Assembly (NCBI RefSeq): GCF_036014015.1
Contig: NZ_CP107905.1
Location: 1,240,001-1,304,000 of the forward strand
Direction: 5' to 3'
DNA length: 64,000 nucleotides
Origin: Streptomyces sp. NBC_00457
Lineage (GTDB): Bacteria > Actinomycetota > Actinomycetes > Streptomycetales > Streptomycetaceae
Both the position numbers and the translations under genes were made by a program. Position 1 is the first letter of the stretch; each line of letters opens with the position of its first letter. Below, piece by piece: positions 38,919 through 47,094 of this stretch. A model generated the notes under the pieces. The model ran no database searches and was not told where the DNA came from. It worked only from the letters and a program-made list of their open reading frames with translations.

Positions 38919-39413
38919 TCACTCCTCCGTCAGCGGTTCGATGGGGTCGCCGACACCGGCCCGTTCCCCGGAGATGGTCACCACCACCTGGCCCCGCGCA
39001 CAGATCCGGCCGTCCGGCATACGGACCTCCACATCGGCGAAGTGCAGCCGCCGGCCACGCCGGACGCACCGCGCGTGGGCGACGGCCTCCCGGCCACGGG
39101 CGGGCGCGAGGTACTGCACGGACATCGACACGGTGCTCAGCAGGCTGCCCTTGTCGAAGTCGTGCCCGGCGATCACGGCTCCGGCGCCCGCGGTGTCGAT
39201 GAGCGCCGAGATCACCCCGCCGTGGAAGACGCCTTCGTGGGCGGAGAGCGACTCGGCGTAGGGCAGGACCATCTCGATGCCGTCCGGGTCCCAGCGCAGG
39301 ATGCGCATGCCGCAGTCGCGGTTGAACTTGACCCCGCGCTCCCAGCGGGCCCGGAACCACTCGCGGCGTTCGCGCTGTTCCTGGTCGGTGAGGCTCCTCG
39401 CCGCGACGGTCAT
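38919..39413 (-). CDS. PaaI-like hot-dog thioesterase
   Basis: A 164-residue hot-dog protein. FHGGVISALIDTAGAGAVIA is the hallmark helix of PaaI-type acyl-CoA thioesterases and VSMSVQYLAPARGREAVAHA the following strand pair. It would release CoA from stalled intermediates. ATG at 39413 is the first gene of the operon running to 34642 (thioesterase, crotonase, two MaoC subunits, CoA ligase, beta-lactamase-fold protein). Confidence 0.87.
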   Translation of the reverse strand: MTVAARSLTDQEQRERREWFRARWERGVKFNRDCGMRILRWDPDGIEMVLPYAESLSAHEGVFHGGVISALIDTAGAGAVIAGHDFDKGSLLSTVSMSVQYLAPARGREAVAHARCVRRGRRLHFADVEVRMPDGRICARGQVVVTISGERAGVGDPIEPLTEE

Positions 39414-39451
39414 CCGCGCACCTTCCGGTCTCTGCCTCGCAGTGCAGATCC

Positions 39452-39515
39452 ATATAGTTACATGATTCAGCGCCATCCGCGAGGAGTGGATGTAGCATTT
39501 ATCTAACTCATTAGA
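39452..39515. promoter_or_regulatory. AT-rich divergent promoter region with cluster motifs
   Basis: Between the thioesterase operon and the CoA-transferase gene. TAGTTACATGATTCAGC begins at 39456 and TTATCTAACT lies at 39499-39508; the complement of the latter, AGTTAGATAA, is identical to 47049-47058. TAGTTACATGA differs from TNGTNNNACNA at one fixed position. Confidence 0.5.
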
Positions 39516-39539
39516 AACTCGAGAAGGGGAGGGTGCTCG

Positions 39540-40751
39540 ATGCCGTCTACCGCCCTGGCCGGGATCCGCGTCCTCGACCTGTCCCGCATCCTCGCGGCCC
39601 CGCTGGCCACCCAGATGCTGGGCGACCTGGGCGCGGAGGTGATCAAGGTGGAGCGGCCGGGCAGCGGCGACGACTCCCGGACGTACGGGCCACCCTTCCC
39701 GGCCGGCCCGGACGGTGAGCGCACCGACACGGCCGCGTTCTATCTCGCCTGCAACCGCAACAAGCAGTCCGTCACCGTCAACCACGCGACCGCCGAGGGC
39801 CAGGAGCTGATCCGTGCGCTGGCCGCCCGGTCGGACGTGGTGGTGGAGAACTTCCGGGCGGGGACGCTGGCGAAGTACGGGCTCGACCACGAGAGCCTGC
39901 GCGCGCTCAACCCCCGGCTCGTGTACCTCTCCGTGACCGGCTTCGGCCAGACCGGGCCGTACGCTCAACGCCCCGGCTACGACGGCATCTTCCAGGCGAT
40001 GTCCGGGATGATGAGCGTGTCCGGTTACCCCGAGGAGCCGATGAAGGTCGGCGTCAGCATGGTCGACATCCTCACCGGCCTGTACGCCGCCACGGCCGTG
40101 CTCGCCGCTCTGCGGCACCGGGACACCACCGGCGAGGGCCAGTTCATCGACCTGTCCCTGCTGGACTGCGGGCTCGCTTCGCTGTCCCACTTCGCGATGA
40201 ACTACCTGGTGTCGGGTCAGGTCCCGCAGCGGCGCGGCAACGGGGGCTACGGCGGCATCCCGTCCCAGGCCTTCCAGTGCAAGGACAAGCCGATCTTCCT
40301 GGTCGCGGGCAACGACAAACAGTTCGCCGCGTTCTGTACGGCGGCCGACCGTCCGGACCTGTTGCAGGACCCGCGGTTCGCCTCGACGTCCGCGCGGATC
40401 GCGCACCGCGAGCAGATCCTGCCGGTGCTGGAGGAGATCCTCCGCACCCGGACCCGCGACGAATGGCTTGCCGTCCTGGACGAACACGACGTCCCCGCGG
40501 GCCCGTTCAACGAGATGCCCGAGGTCTTCGCCGACCCCCAGATCCGCCACCGCGAGATGCTGGTCGAGGTCGAGGACCCACTCTCCGGCCGACTCCCCCT
40601 GCTCGCCAACCCGATCCGCCTGACCGCCACCCCCGTCGACGGCTACACCCCGCCGCCCGCACTGGGCGAGCACACGGCCGAGGTGCTGGGCAGGCTGGCG
40701 GGGGTGACGGAGACGCGGCTGGCCGAACTGCGCGCGCGGGGGGTGGTCTAG
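39540..40751 (+). CDS. CaiB/BaiF family (class III) CoA-transferase
   Basis: A 403-residue class III CoA-transferase. The catalytic Asp176 lies in VGVSMVDILTGLYA, and the N-terminal RVLDLSRILAAPLATQMLGD and VVENFRAGTLAKYGLDHE blocks are typical. It moves CoA between carboxylic acids without ATP, or epimerises 2-methylacyl-CoAs in the racemase branch; the latter would fit a branched or isoprenoid-like substrate, but sequence alone does not decide. ATG at 39540 follows GAGAAGGGGAGG. Transcribed alone, divergent from the thioesterase operon. Confidence 0.92.
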   Translation: MPSTALAGIRVLDLSRILAAPLATQMLGDLGAEVIKVERPGSGDDSRTYGPPFPAGPDGERTDTAAFYLACNRNKQSVTVNHATAEGQELIRALAARSDVVVENFRAGTLAKYGLDHESLRALNPRLVYLSVTGFGQTGPYAQRPGYDGIFQAMSGMMSVSGYPEEPMKVGVSMVDILTGLYAATAVLAALRHRDTTGEGQFIDLSLLDCGLASLSHFAMNYLVSGQVPQRRGNGGYGGIPSQAFQCKDKPIFLVAGNDKQFAAFCTAADRPDLLQDPRFASTSARIAHREQILPVLEEILRTRTRDEWLAVLDEHDVPAGPFNEMPEVFADPQIRHREMLVEVEDPLSGRLPLLANPIRLTATPVDGYTPPPALGEHTAEVLGRLAGVTETRLAELRARGVV

Positions 40752-40782
40752 GGCCTGGTCGGGAAAGCCGGGACAGCGCTGG

Positions 40783-41532
40783 TCAGATCTGGTTCTCGCC
40801 GCCGTCGACATACAGGTTGGCGCCGAGGATGAAGCTGCTCTGCTCGGAGGCGAGGAAAGCGACCACATGGGCGACCTCGGCCGGGTCCGCGATCCGGCCG
40901 AGCGGGACGCCCGCGGCGAACTGCGCCTTGGTGACGGACGCATCCTCCGCGCTGACCACGGCGTCGAGTCCAGGCGTGTCGATGGTGCCCGGGGAGATCG
41001 CGTTGACCCGGACGTTGCGGCCCTTGAGCTCGTTGGCCCAGGTCCGGGCGAAGGACCGGATCGCCGCCTTGGAGGCCGCGTACGTACCGAACGCCGCGAC
41101 CCCGTCGTCGGCGCGCACCGAGGAGTTCAGGATCACCGACGCACCGTCGTTGAGCAGAGGCAGCGCCTTCTGCACGGTGAACAGCGTGCCGCGCACGTTG
41201 ACACCGAAGATCTGGTCCAAGTGCTGCTCGGTGATCTGCTCCAGTGTCGCGAGCGCGCCGCTCCCCGCGTTCGCGAAGACCACGTCCAGGCCCCGGCCCC
41301 GGGCGCGGACCGCGTCGTACAGGCGGTCCAGGTCGGCCAGGTCGGAGACATCACCGGCCACCGCGGTGGCCGCCGACGGGCCGATGGCCTCCACGGCCGC
41401 GTCCAGCGCGGTCTTGCGTCGTCCGGTGATGAACACGTGTGCGCCCTCGGCGGCGAGTCGCTTCGCGGTCGCCAGGCCGATCCCGGTACTGCCGCCGGTG
41501 ATGACGGCGGTCTTGCCTTCGAGTTGTCCCAT
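40783..41532 (-). CDS. Short-chain dehydrogenase/reductase
   Basis: A 249-residue SDR: TGGSTGIG, an Arg-Arg after the second strand (FITGRRKTAL) that favours NADP, FANAGSG for NNAG, Ser in ILNSSVRA and YAASK. The start is placed at the ATG 41532 because GGAGG is 8 nt away; the ATG at 41538 is too close. It probably belongs with the quinone-oxidoreductase/TetR pair to an inserted detoxification-like segment rather than to the CoA pathway. Confidence 0.9.
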   Translation of the reverse strand: MGQLEGKTAVITGGSTGIGLATAKRLAAEGAHVFITGRRKTALDAAVEAIGPSAATAVAGDVSDLADLDRLYDAVRARGRGLDVVFANAGSGALATLEQITEQHLDQIFGVNVRGTLFTVQKALPLLNDGASVILNSSVRADDGVAAFGTYAASKAAIRSFARTWANELKGRNVRVNAISPGTIDTPGLDAVVSAEDASVTKAQFAAGVPLGRIADPAEVAHVVAFLASEQSSFILGANLYVDGGENQI

Positions 41533-41548
41533 GCCCATGACCTCCACA

Positions 41549-41622
41549 CACTTCGGTATCGACCGGTACTGAATGACGTCGAACGAGACCGTAGCACATC
41601 CGCACCGACCGGTACGGAAGTG
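41549..41622. promoter_or_regulatory. Paired inverted elements upstream of the SDR gene
   Basis: CACTTCGGTA (41549-41558) and TACGGAAGTG (41613-41622, complement CACTTCCGTA) face each other, each near GACCGGTAC (41561-41569 and 41607-41615). Probable operator pair for an unidentified regulator of the SDR. Confidence 0.45.
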
Positions 41623-41645
41623 GCCTGACACGAGGAACTGTCCAC

Positions 41646-42659
41646 CTAAGCGACCGTGAGCACGATCTTGCCCTGGATGTGCCCTCGGGCGGCGCGTTCG
41701 TGGGCGGCCCGGGCATCCGCGAGCGGAAACGTGCTGTCGATCGCGACGCGGACCGTGCCGGTGTCGAGCAGGCGTCCCAGTTCAGCGAGTTGCGCGCCGT
41801 TCGAGCGGACCTGGGCGATCGAGACCGTGACGTCCAGCTTGGCGGTCTCTGCTTCGTCGAATTCGCCGGGGAACACCGGGAAGAGGGCCCCGCCGCGCTT
41901 GAGTGTGCGCAGGAGGCGGCTGCTGTGGGGGCCGCCGACGGTGTCGAGAACGAGGTCGACGTCGTGCACGAGTTCCTCGGGACGGCTCTTGGTGTAGTCG
42001 ATGAACTGATCGGCGCCGAGCTCGCTCAGGAACCATTCGTGCGCGCCCGATGCCACCGCGAAGACACGTGCCCCCTTCCACTTCGCCAGTTGCAGGGCGA
42101 AGTGCCCGACGCCGCCCGCGGCGCCGTTGATGAGCACCGTCGTGTCGGCGTCGAGTGCCGTCGGGCGATGCCGCGCCTCCTGGAAGGGCGACGGGTGATC
42201 ATGTCCGACCTCGATCAGGAACTGCCACGCCGTCAGCCCGGCCATGGGCGCGCCGGCGGCGTGCACATGGTCGATACCGGCCGGCTTGCGCGCGAGGTCC
42301 GACGCGGGCGCGGCCACGTACTCGGCGTATGCGCGACCGTCGAAGCTGGGGAAACGCAGAAGACCGAAGACTTCATCACCTACGGCGAGGCCGTCCACGT
42401 CCGCGGCGACGGCCTCGACGACGCCCGACACGTCCGTCCCCGGAATCACCGGCAGGCCGACCGTCGACTCCGTCTCCCCGGGCACCTTGGTCAGCCCGCC
42501 GCGCAGGTACCAATCCGGAGGATTGACGCCGGCCGCGTACACGCGAACGAGCACCTCACCCGGCCCCGGCTCGGGAATCGGCACCTCGTCGTAGCGCAGT
42601 ACATCAGGACCGCCGTGCTCATGGAGCTGGACCGCCCTCATCGTGTGTGTCGGCATCAT
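41646..42659 (-). CDS. NADP-dependent quinone oxidoreductase-like alcohol dehydrogenase (zinc-independent MDR)
   Basis: A 337-residue medium-chain dehydrogenase/reductase. The GroES-like part has GEVLVRVYAAGVNPPDWYLR and GTDVSGVVEAVAADVDGLAV; the Rossmann motif is INGAAGGVGHFALQLAKWKG. No structural-zinc Cys cluster is present, as in quinone reductases. It would reduce quinones or enones with NADPH. The ATG at 42659 (or the adjacent one at 42656) follows AGGAG. It is divergent from a TetR regulator with a clear operator between. Confidence 0.9.
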   Translation of the reverse strand: MMPTHTMRAVQLHEHGGPDVLRYDEVPIPEPGPGEVLVRVYAAGVNPPDWYLRGGLTKVPGETESTVGLPVIPGTDVSGVVEAVAADVDGLAVGDEVFGLLRFPSFDGRAYAEYVAAPASDLARKPAGIDHVHAAGAPMAGLTAWQFLIEVGHDHPSPFQEARHRPTALDADTTVLINGAAGGVGHFALQLAKWKGARVFAVASGAHEWFLSELGADQFIDYTKSRPEELVHDVDLVLDTVGGPHSSRLLRTLKRGGALFPVFPGEFDEAETAKLDVTVSIAQVRSNGAQLAELGRLLDTGTVRVAIDSTFPLADARAAHERAARGHIQGKIVLTVA

Positions 42660-42688
42660 TTTCTCCTGCCCGCACTGCGGGATAGGCT

Positions 42689-42753
42689 TATCCGGATCAG
42701 CGATCCACATAAGTGGACCACTGATCCGAATATATGGACCACTGATCCGGATA
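42689..42753. promoter_or_regulatory. TetR operator region between quinone reductase and regulator
   Basis: TATCCGGATCAG (42689-42700) and CTGATCCGGATA (42742-42753) are perfect 12-bp inverted arms. TGGACCACTGATCCG is repeated at 42714-42728 and 42735-42749, 21 bp apart (two helical turns). Expected binding sites of the divergent TetR protein. Confidence 0.75.
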
Positions 42754-42767
42754 GTCAAGAGGGACAC

Positions 42768-43343
42768 ATGCGGGCCGACGCCAGGAAGAACCGCGACCAC
42801 GTGCTCGCCGTAGCGGGCGCCGCCATCTCCGAGCACGGCGTCGATGTGTCATTGCGCGACATCGCGCGCAGGGCCGATGTCGGGCTCGCGACGCTGCTGC
42901 GGCACTTCCCGACGCGCGAGGCGCTGCTCGAGGCCCTGCTCCACACGAGCTTCGAGGAACTGACGGCAAAGGCAGGCGAGTTGGAGACGTCGAGCTCACC
43001 CGAAGACGCGCTGGTGTCGTGGCTGCGGGACTGCGTGGCGTGGACCACCGAGTACCGGGGCGTGACCGTGCTGATGGCAGCCGCCATCGATGACCCCGAC
43101 TCCGCCCTCCACGCCTCGTGCGTCACCCTGCGCGCAGCCGGCGCCCGGCTCCTCACCCGCGCCCAGGCCGCCGGCGCGGCGCGGAGCGACATCGACGGCA
43201 CCGACTTGTTCGCACTGATTGCGGCGCTCGCCTGGCTCGGCGACCAACCCTCGCTCGCACCACGCGCCGATCACCTCTTCGATGTGGTCGCGAGCGCGAT
43301 CCTGACGAGCACAGGGAGCGGCGCAGCCGACGCAGCTCGATAG
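42768..43343 (+). CDS. TetR-family transcriptional regulator
   Basis: A 191-residue TetR protein with the N-terminal helix-turn-helix VSLRDIARRADVGLATLLRHFPTREALL at residues 27-54. The C-terminal ligand domain ends in LAWLGDQPSLAPRADHLF. ATG at 42768 lies 15 nt after the operator array, so it probably represses itself and the divergent quinone reductase. Its stop codon merges with a hairpin. Confidence 0.93.
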   Translation: MRADARKNRDHVLAVAGAAISEHGVDVSLRDIARRADVGLATLLRHFPTREALLEALLHTSFEELTAKAGELETSSSPEDALVSWLRDCVAWTTEYRGVTVLMAAAIDDPDSALHASCVTLRAAGARLLTRAQAAGAARSDIDGTDLFALIAALAWLGDQPSLAPRADHLFDVVASAILTSTGSGAADAAR

Positions 43344-43405
43344 CGCCCCGAAAGGGGCGCGGGGAACTGCGCGACCAGCCCCCACCCGCCCGCAGCCATC
43401 GAACC
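43343..43405. repeat. Dispersed intergenic repeat, copy 4, with terminator hairpin
   Basis: GCGCCCC-GAAA-GGGGCGC (43343-43360) starts at the last base of the TetR stop codon and is followed by GGGGAACTGCGCGACCAGCC and CCCACCCGCCCGCAGCC. It lies between convergent genes and is the short form of the repeat. Confidence 0.75.
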
Positions 43406-43420
43406 CTCCCAGCGGAGCCC

Positions 43421-44173
43421 TCAGCCGATCAGCGTGCGGCCGCCCTCCAGCATCAGCGTCGCCCCCGTCAGATACGCCATGTCGTCGCTGACCAGCGCCG
43501 CCACCGCTCGCCCGATGTCCTCCTCCGGGTCCCCGAGCCGCCCCAACGGAATGTCCGCGGCGAGACGTTCGGCGTGTTCGGGATGGGCGGTGAGATACAC
43601 CTCCGCGGCCGGGCTGAGGGCGGCCGGGCAGATGACGTTCACCCGGATCCCGTACGTGCCCCACTCCCGCGCGGCGACCCGCGTCAGACCACGGATCGCC
43701 TCCTTGGCCATCGCGTAGGACGCGAAGGTCGGATCGCCCTGGACGGCGGTCGACGAGCCGAGGTTGACGACGCTGCCCCGGCTCTCCCGCAACCAGGGCA
43801 ACGCGGCCTGCATCGCATGGAACGTCGCCAATGGGCCGCTGCGATAGGCGAGTTCTAGATCGTCGTACGACGTCTGCTCGAGCCGCCGCTGCACCGAGGA
43901 CTGCGCGTTGTTGACGAGCACATCCAGCGAGCCGAACTCCCGTAGCGTCTCCGCCACCATGTGGTCGACGTCGGAGCGTTCACACACGTCCCCCACGACG
44001 GTGTGTGCCCGGCCCCCGCGCCCGGCGATCTCCGCGGCCGTGTCCTTCAGCTTGCTCTCGGTGCGGCCCGTGATGACGACGGCGGCACCCTCCGTGGCCA
44101 GCGCGAGCGCGATGCCGCGGCCCACGCCCTGGCCGCCGCCGGTGACCAGCGCGACCTTCCTCTTGAGTCGCAT
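43421..44173 (-). CDS. Short-chain dehydrogenase/reductase with unusual active-site residues
   Basis: A 250-residue SDR with TGGGQGVG, NNAQSS instead of NNAG, NLGSST for the Ser region and YAMAK. The Arg after strand two (VITGRTESK) suggests NADP. It is the last gene of the operon starting at 47010 (two acyl-CoA dehydrogenases, NTF2-like protein, this SDR), directly abutting the preceding gene. Likely acts on an alcohol or hydroxyacyl intermediate. Confidence 0.9.
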   Translation of the reverse strand: MRLKRKVALVTGGGQGVGRGIALALATEGAAVVITGRTESKLKDTAAEIAGRGGRAHTVVGDVCERSDVDHMVAETLREFGSLDVLVNNAQSSVQRRLEQTSYDDLELAYRSGPLATFHAMQAALPWLRESRGSVVNLGSSTAVQGDPTFASYAMAKEAIRGLTRVAAREWGTYGIRVNVICPAALSPAAEVYLTAHPEHAERLAADIPLGRLGDPEEDIGRAVAALVSDDMAYLTGATLMLEGGRTLIG

Positions 44174-44686
44174 TCACGTCTCCTTCCAGAAGGCGGCCCA
44201 GGTGGGAAAGGCGTCCGGCAGTGCTGGATCACCGGCCCCCGCCCAGCTGTCGAAGCCGACGGCCTGCGGGCGTTCGGTCACATCGGCCGCGTACCAGTGC
44301 TGTTCGCGGCGCCGGGAGAAGTACCACTCGCCGCCCACGCGCGCGTAGTCGTCGAGATAGCGGATCGCCATGACGATCCACCGCTCCCCCACCTCGTGTT
44401 CGGCCCGGCAGTAGACCGAGCCCGTCGCGGTGTCGCGGCCGGTGAACTCGACGCGGTGGCCGCAGATCTGGTGGATGGAGCGGTGGAAGCCGCGGACGAG
44501 CGGCTCGATGTAGGCGCGCAGGGCCTGCCTGCCGCTGCCGTGGCGGCCCAAGTCCACGTCGGGCCGGAAGCAGCCGACCCAGGCGTCGAGGTCACGGCCG
44601 TCGACCGCGAGGGCGTAGCGGATGGGGAGTTGCTGGATGGCCAGCTGGGATTCGATGCGGTCGATACGGTCCGCCGGCCCGCTCAT
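44174..44686 (-). CDS. NTF2-like (SnoaL-type) protein
   Basis: A 170-residue cone-shaped NTF2-fold protein: IDRIESQLAIQQLPIRYALA, DGRDLDAWVGCFRPDVDL, GRDTATGSVYCRAEHEVGER and a wide-strand block WIVMAIRYLDDYARVGGEWYF. The family includes isomerases, dehydratases and binding proteins; a Tyr and an Asp near the N-terminus resemble ketosteroid isomerase and scytalone dehydratase relatives, but no function is certain. Its ATG overlaps the dehydrogenase stop by 4 nt. Confidence 0.83.
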   Translation of the reverse strand: MSGPADRIDRIESQLAIQQLPIRYALAVDGRDLDAWVGCFRPDVDLGRHGSGRQALRAYIEPLVRGFHRSIHQICGHRVEFTGRDTATGSVYCRAEHEVGERWIVMAIRYLDDYARVGGEWYFSRRREQHWYAADVTERPQAVGFDSWAGAGDPALPDAFPTWAAFWKET

Positions 44687-45882
44687 GGCCGGGGGTCCTT
44701 CGGGAGTCCGAGTACCTGCTCGCCGATGATGTTGCGCTGGATCTCGCTGGAACCGCCGTAGATCGTCTCCGCGAGGGAGAGCAGGAAGGACCGCTGCCGC
44801 GTGTCCAGGCCGTAGTCCTCGCCGACGATCTGCCCGGCGGGGCCCGCCAATTCCATGGCCAGATGGCCGAGTTGCTGGTGGCGTGTGGACGCGTACAGCT
44901 TCGCCGTCGTCGCCTGGGCGCCTGGCGTGCGGCCCGCGATCAGTTCGGCGACGGTCCGCATGTTGGTGGTGCGCATGATGCGTACGGAGATCCAGGCGTC
45001 CAGGATCCGGCGGCGCAGCATGGGGTCGTCGAGGGCGCCGCGCTCCCGGGCCAGCTCGATCAGGGCGTCGGCCTCACGCTCGTAGCCGAGCTGGAGGGGC
45101 AGCAGGGTCGTGCCGCGTTCGATGCCGAGGGTGGTCATCGCCGTGCGCCAGCCGCCGCCGACCTCGCCCACAACCAGGTCGGCGGAGGTGCGTGCACCGG
45201 AGAGGAAGACTTCGGCGAACTCGTCCTGGCCGGCCAGGTTGCGGATCGGGCGGATGTCGACGCCGGGCTGGTCGGTCGGCACCAGCAGCATGGTCAGGCC
45301 CTTGTGCCGCTGGGAATCCGGGTCGGTGCGGGCGAGGACGTAGAGCCAGTCGGCGTGGTCGCCGAAGGACATCCAGACCTTCTGCCCGTCGATCACCCAC
45401 TCCTCGCCGTCGAGTTCGGCCCGGGTGCGGACGGACGCCAGGTCGGAGCCGGCGCCGGGCTCGCTGAAGCCCTGGCCCCACAGCTCCTCCACGGCGAGGA
45501 TCGGCGGCAGGAAGCGCTTCTTCTGCTCCTCGCTGCCCATCGCGAGCAGCATCGGGCCGAGCAGGTCGAGGGCGCCGCAGGTGGCCCGGTAGGGGGCATT
45601 GGCCCGCGCGTACTCGTACTCGAAGACGATCTCCTCGACCAGCCCCAGTCCCCGGCCGCCGTACTCCTTCGGCCAGCCCACGCCCAGCCAGTTCCCGGCG
45701 GACAGCTCGCGGTCCCAGGCCAGCCGCACCTCCCAGGCCGCGCCGTCGGTCGGGCCGCCCACCCCTTTGTGCTCGGCGAACTCCCCCACCAGGTGCTCGG
45801 CGAGCCAGTCGCGCAGTTCGTCGCGGAAGTCGCGTACCGCGGGTCCGAAGTCCAGCTCCATGTCGTTCTCCGGGATCTCCAT
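44683..45882 (-). CDS. Acyl-CoA dehydrogenase, FadE28/FadE29-type subunit
   Basis: A 399-residue dehydrogenase with WPKEYGGRGLG, GFSEPGAGSDLASVRTRA, DGQKVWMSF and C-terminal AETIYGGSSEIQRNIIGEQV. It is 18 nt downstream of a second, shorter dehydrogenase gene. Such adjacent unequal pairs form alpha2beta2 enzymes for steroid-type side chains, where one subunit holds most FAD contacts and the other the base. ATG at 45882 follows AGGAG, but an in-frame ATG at 45861 also has a ribosome site and may be the true start. Confidence 0.9.
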   Translation of the reverse strand: MEIPENDMELDFGPAVRDFRDELRDWLAEHLVGEFAEHKGVGGPTDGAAWEVRLAWDRELSAGNWLGVGWPKEYGGRGLGLVEEIVFEYEYARANAPYRATCGALDLLGPMLLAMGSEEQKKRFLPPILAVEELWGQGFSEPGAGSDLASVRTRAELDGEEWVIDGQKVWMSFGDHADWLYVLARTDPDSQRHKGLTMLLVPTDQPGVDIRPIRNLAGQDEFAEVFLSGARTSADLVVGEVGGGWRTAMTTLGIERGTTLLPLQLGYEREADALIELARERGALDDPMLRRRILDAWISVRIMRTTNMRTVAELIAGRTPGAQATTAKLYASTRHQQLGHLAMELAGPAGQIVGEDYGLDTRQRSFLLSLAETIYGGSSEIQRNIIGEQVLGLPKDPRP

Positions 45883-45900
45883 GTCGCTCTCCTAGATCTC

Positions 45901-47010
45901 CTAGATGCCGAGCCGGGCGGCGAGCAGTTCCCGGTGGTACGCGGGCGTCCCCAGCAGCACCTCGGAACTCTTGGCCCGTTTCAGATAGAGGTGGGCGGGG
46001 TGTTCCCAGGTGAAGCCGATCCCGCCGTGCACCTGGATGCTGTCGCCCGCGACCTTGGTGAACGCCTCCGAGCAGAAGGCCTGGGCCAGCGCCGCGGCGA
46101 TCGCGGTCTGCGTCTCGTCCCCGGCGTCCAGTGCCCACAGGCCGCCGTACGCCGCCGAGCGCGCCGACTCGATCTCGGTGAGCATGTCGGCGCACTTGTG
46201 CTTGACGCCCTGGAAGGAGCCGATCGGCCTGCCGTACTGGACGCGGATCCTCGCGTAGGACACGGCGGTGTCCAGGGCCGCGGCGGCTCCCCCGACCTGT
46301 TCGGCGGCGAGCAGGACGGAGGCGGTGGCGAGGGTGCGGCGCAGTGCGGGCCAGGCGGTGCCCTCGGTGCCGAGCAGCCGGGCGGGGGTGTCCCGGAACT
46401 CCACGCGGGCCTGTTTGCGGGTCTGGTCGAGGGTGGGGAGGAGGGTGCGGGTGAGGCCCGGGGCGTCGGCTTCGACGGCGAAGAGGCTGATGCCGGACGC
46501 GGTGCGGGCGGCGACCAGGAACAGGTCGGCGAGATGGCCGTCGGGGACGTATGTCTTGACTCCGGTGAGCCGGTTGTCGTCGCCGGCCGTGAGGCCGATG
46601 CCCGTCTCGTCCCAGCGGCCGTTCTCCTCGGTCAGCGCCAGCGTGGCCACCGTCGCGCCGGACGTGATGCCGGGCAGGAGGTCGGCGCGGGCCCGCTCGT
46701 CGTCGCAGCGCAGGAGCGCCTCGGCGGCCAGGGCCACGGTGGCGAAGTAGGGCGCGCAGAGCAGGGCGCGGCCCGCCTCCTCGAAGACGATGCCGAGATC
46801 GACGTAGCCGAAGCCCGAGCCGCCGTACTCCTCCGGTATGGCGAGTCCCTGCAGGCCGAGTTCGGTGGCCATGCGCCGCCAGACGACCGTGTCGAGACCG
46901 TGCGGGTCGGCGGCGAGGCGGCGCACGGCGGCCTCGTCGGAGTGTCGGGCGAGGAACGCGCGTACGACCTTGCGCAGTTCGTCCTGCTCCTCGCTGAAGG
47001 TGAGATCCAT
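45901..47010 (-). CDS. Acyl-CoA dehydrogenase, short partner subunit
   Basis: A 369-residue dehydrogenase with IPEEYGGSGFG, FEEAGRALLCAP, LALTEENGRW and, near the C-terminus, IQVHGGIGFTWEHPAHLYLK, in which Glu of TWEHP is the likely base. The normal C-terminal FAD-binding GGTSEIQR is missing (it ends LLGTPAYHRELLAARLGI), complementing the other subunit. It is strongly similar to the product of 53301. ATG 47010 faces the divergent crotonase gene with an AT-rich element between. Confidence 0.9.
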   Translation of the reverse strand: MDLTFSEEQDELRKVVRAFLARHSDEAAVRRLAADPHGLDTVVWRRMATELGLQGLAIPEEYGGSGFGYVDLGIVFEEAGRALLCAPYFATVALAAEALLRCDDERARADLLPGITSGATVATLALTEENGRWDETGIGLTAGDDNRLTGVKTYVPDGHLADLFLVAARTASGISLFAVEADAPGLTRTLLPTLDQTRKQARVEFRDTPARLLGTEGTAWPALRRTLATASVLLAAEQVGGAAAALDTAVSYARIRVQYGRPIGSFQGVKHKCADMLTEIESARSAAYGGLWALDAGDETQTAIAAALAQAFCSEAFTKVAGDSIQVHGGIGFTWEHPAHLYLKRAKSSEVLLGTPAYHRELLAARLGI

Positions 47011-47048
47011 CCCGAGCTTCCCGTCCTCGGTGTTGCCCGCCCAGATAC

Positions 47049-47072
47049 AGTTAGATAATTATAGTATCCGAA
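47049..47072. promoter_or_regulatory. AT-rich divergent promoter element
   Basis: AGTTAGATAATTATAGTATC between the dehydrogenase operon and the crotonase gene. AGTTAGATAA (47049-47058) equals the complement of 39499-39508. TATAGT reads as a -10 to the right, and ATAATT-like hexamers to the left. Confidence 0.5.
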
Positions 47073-47094
47073 CGGAATACACCAGGAGCATGAC

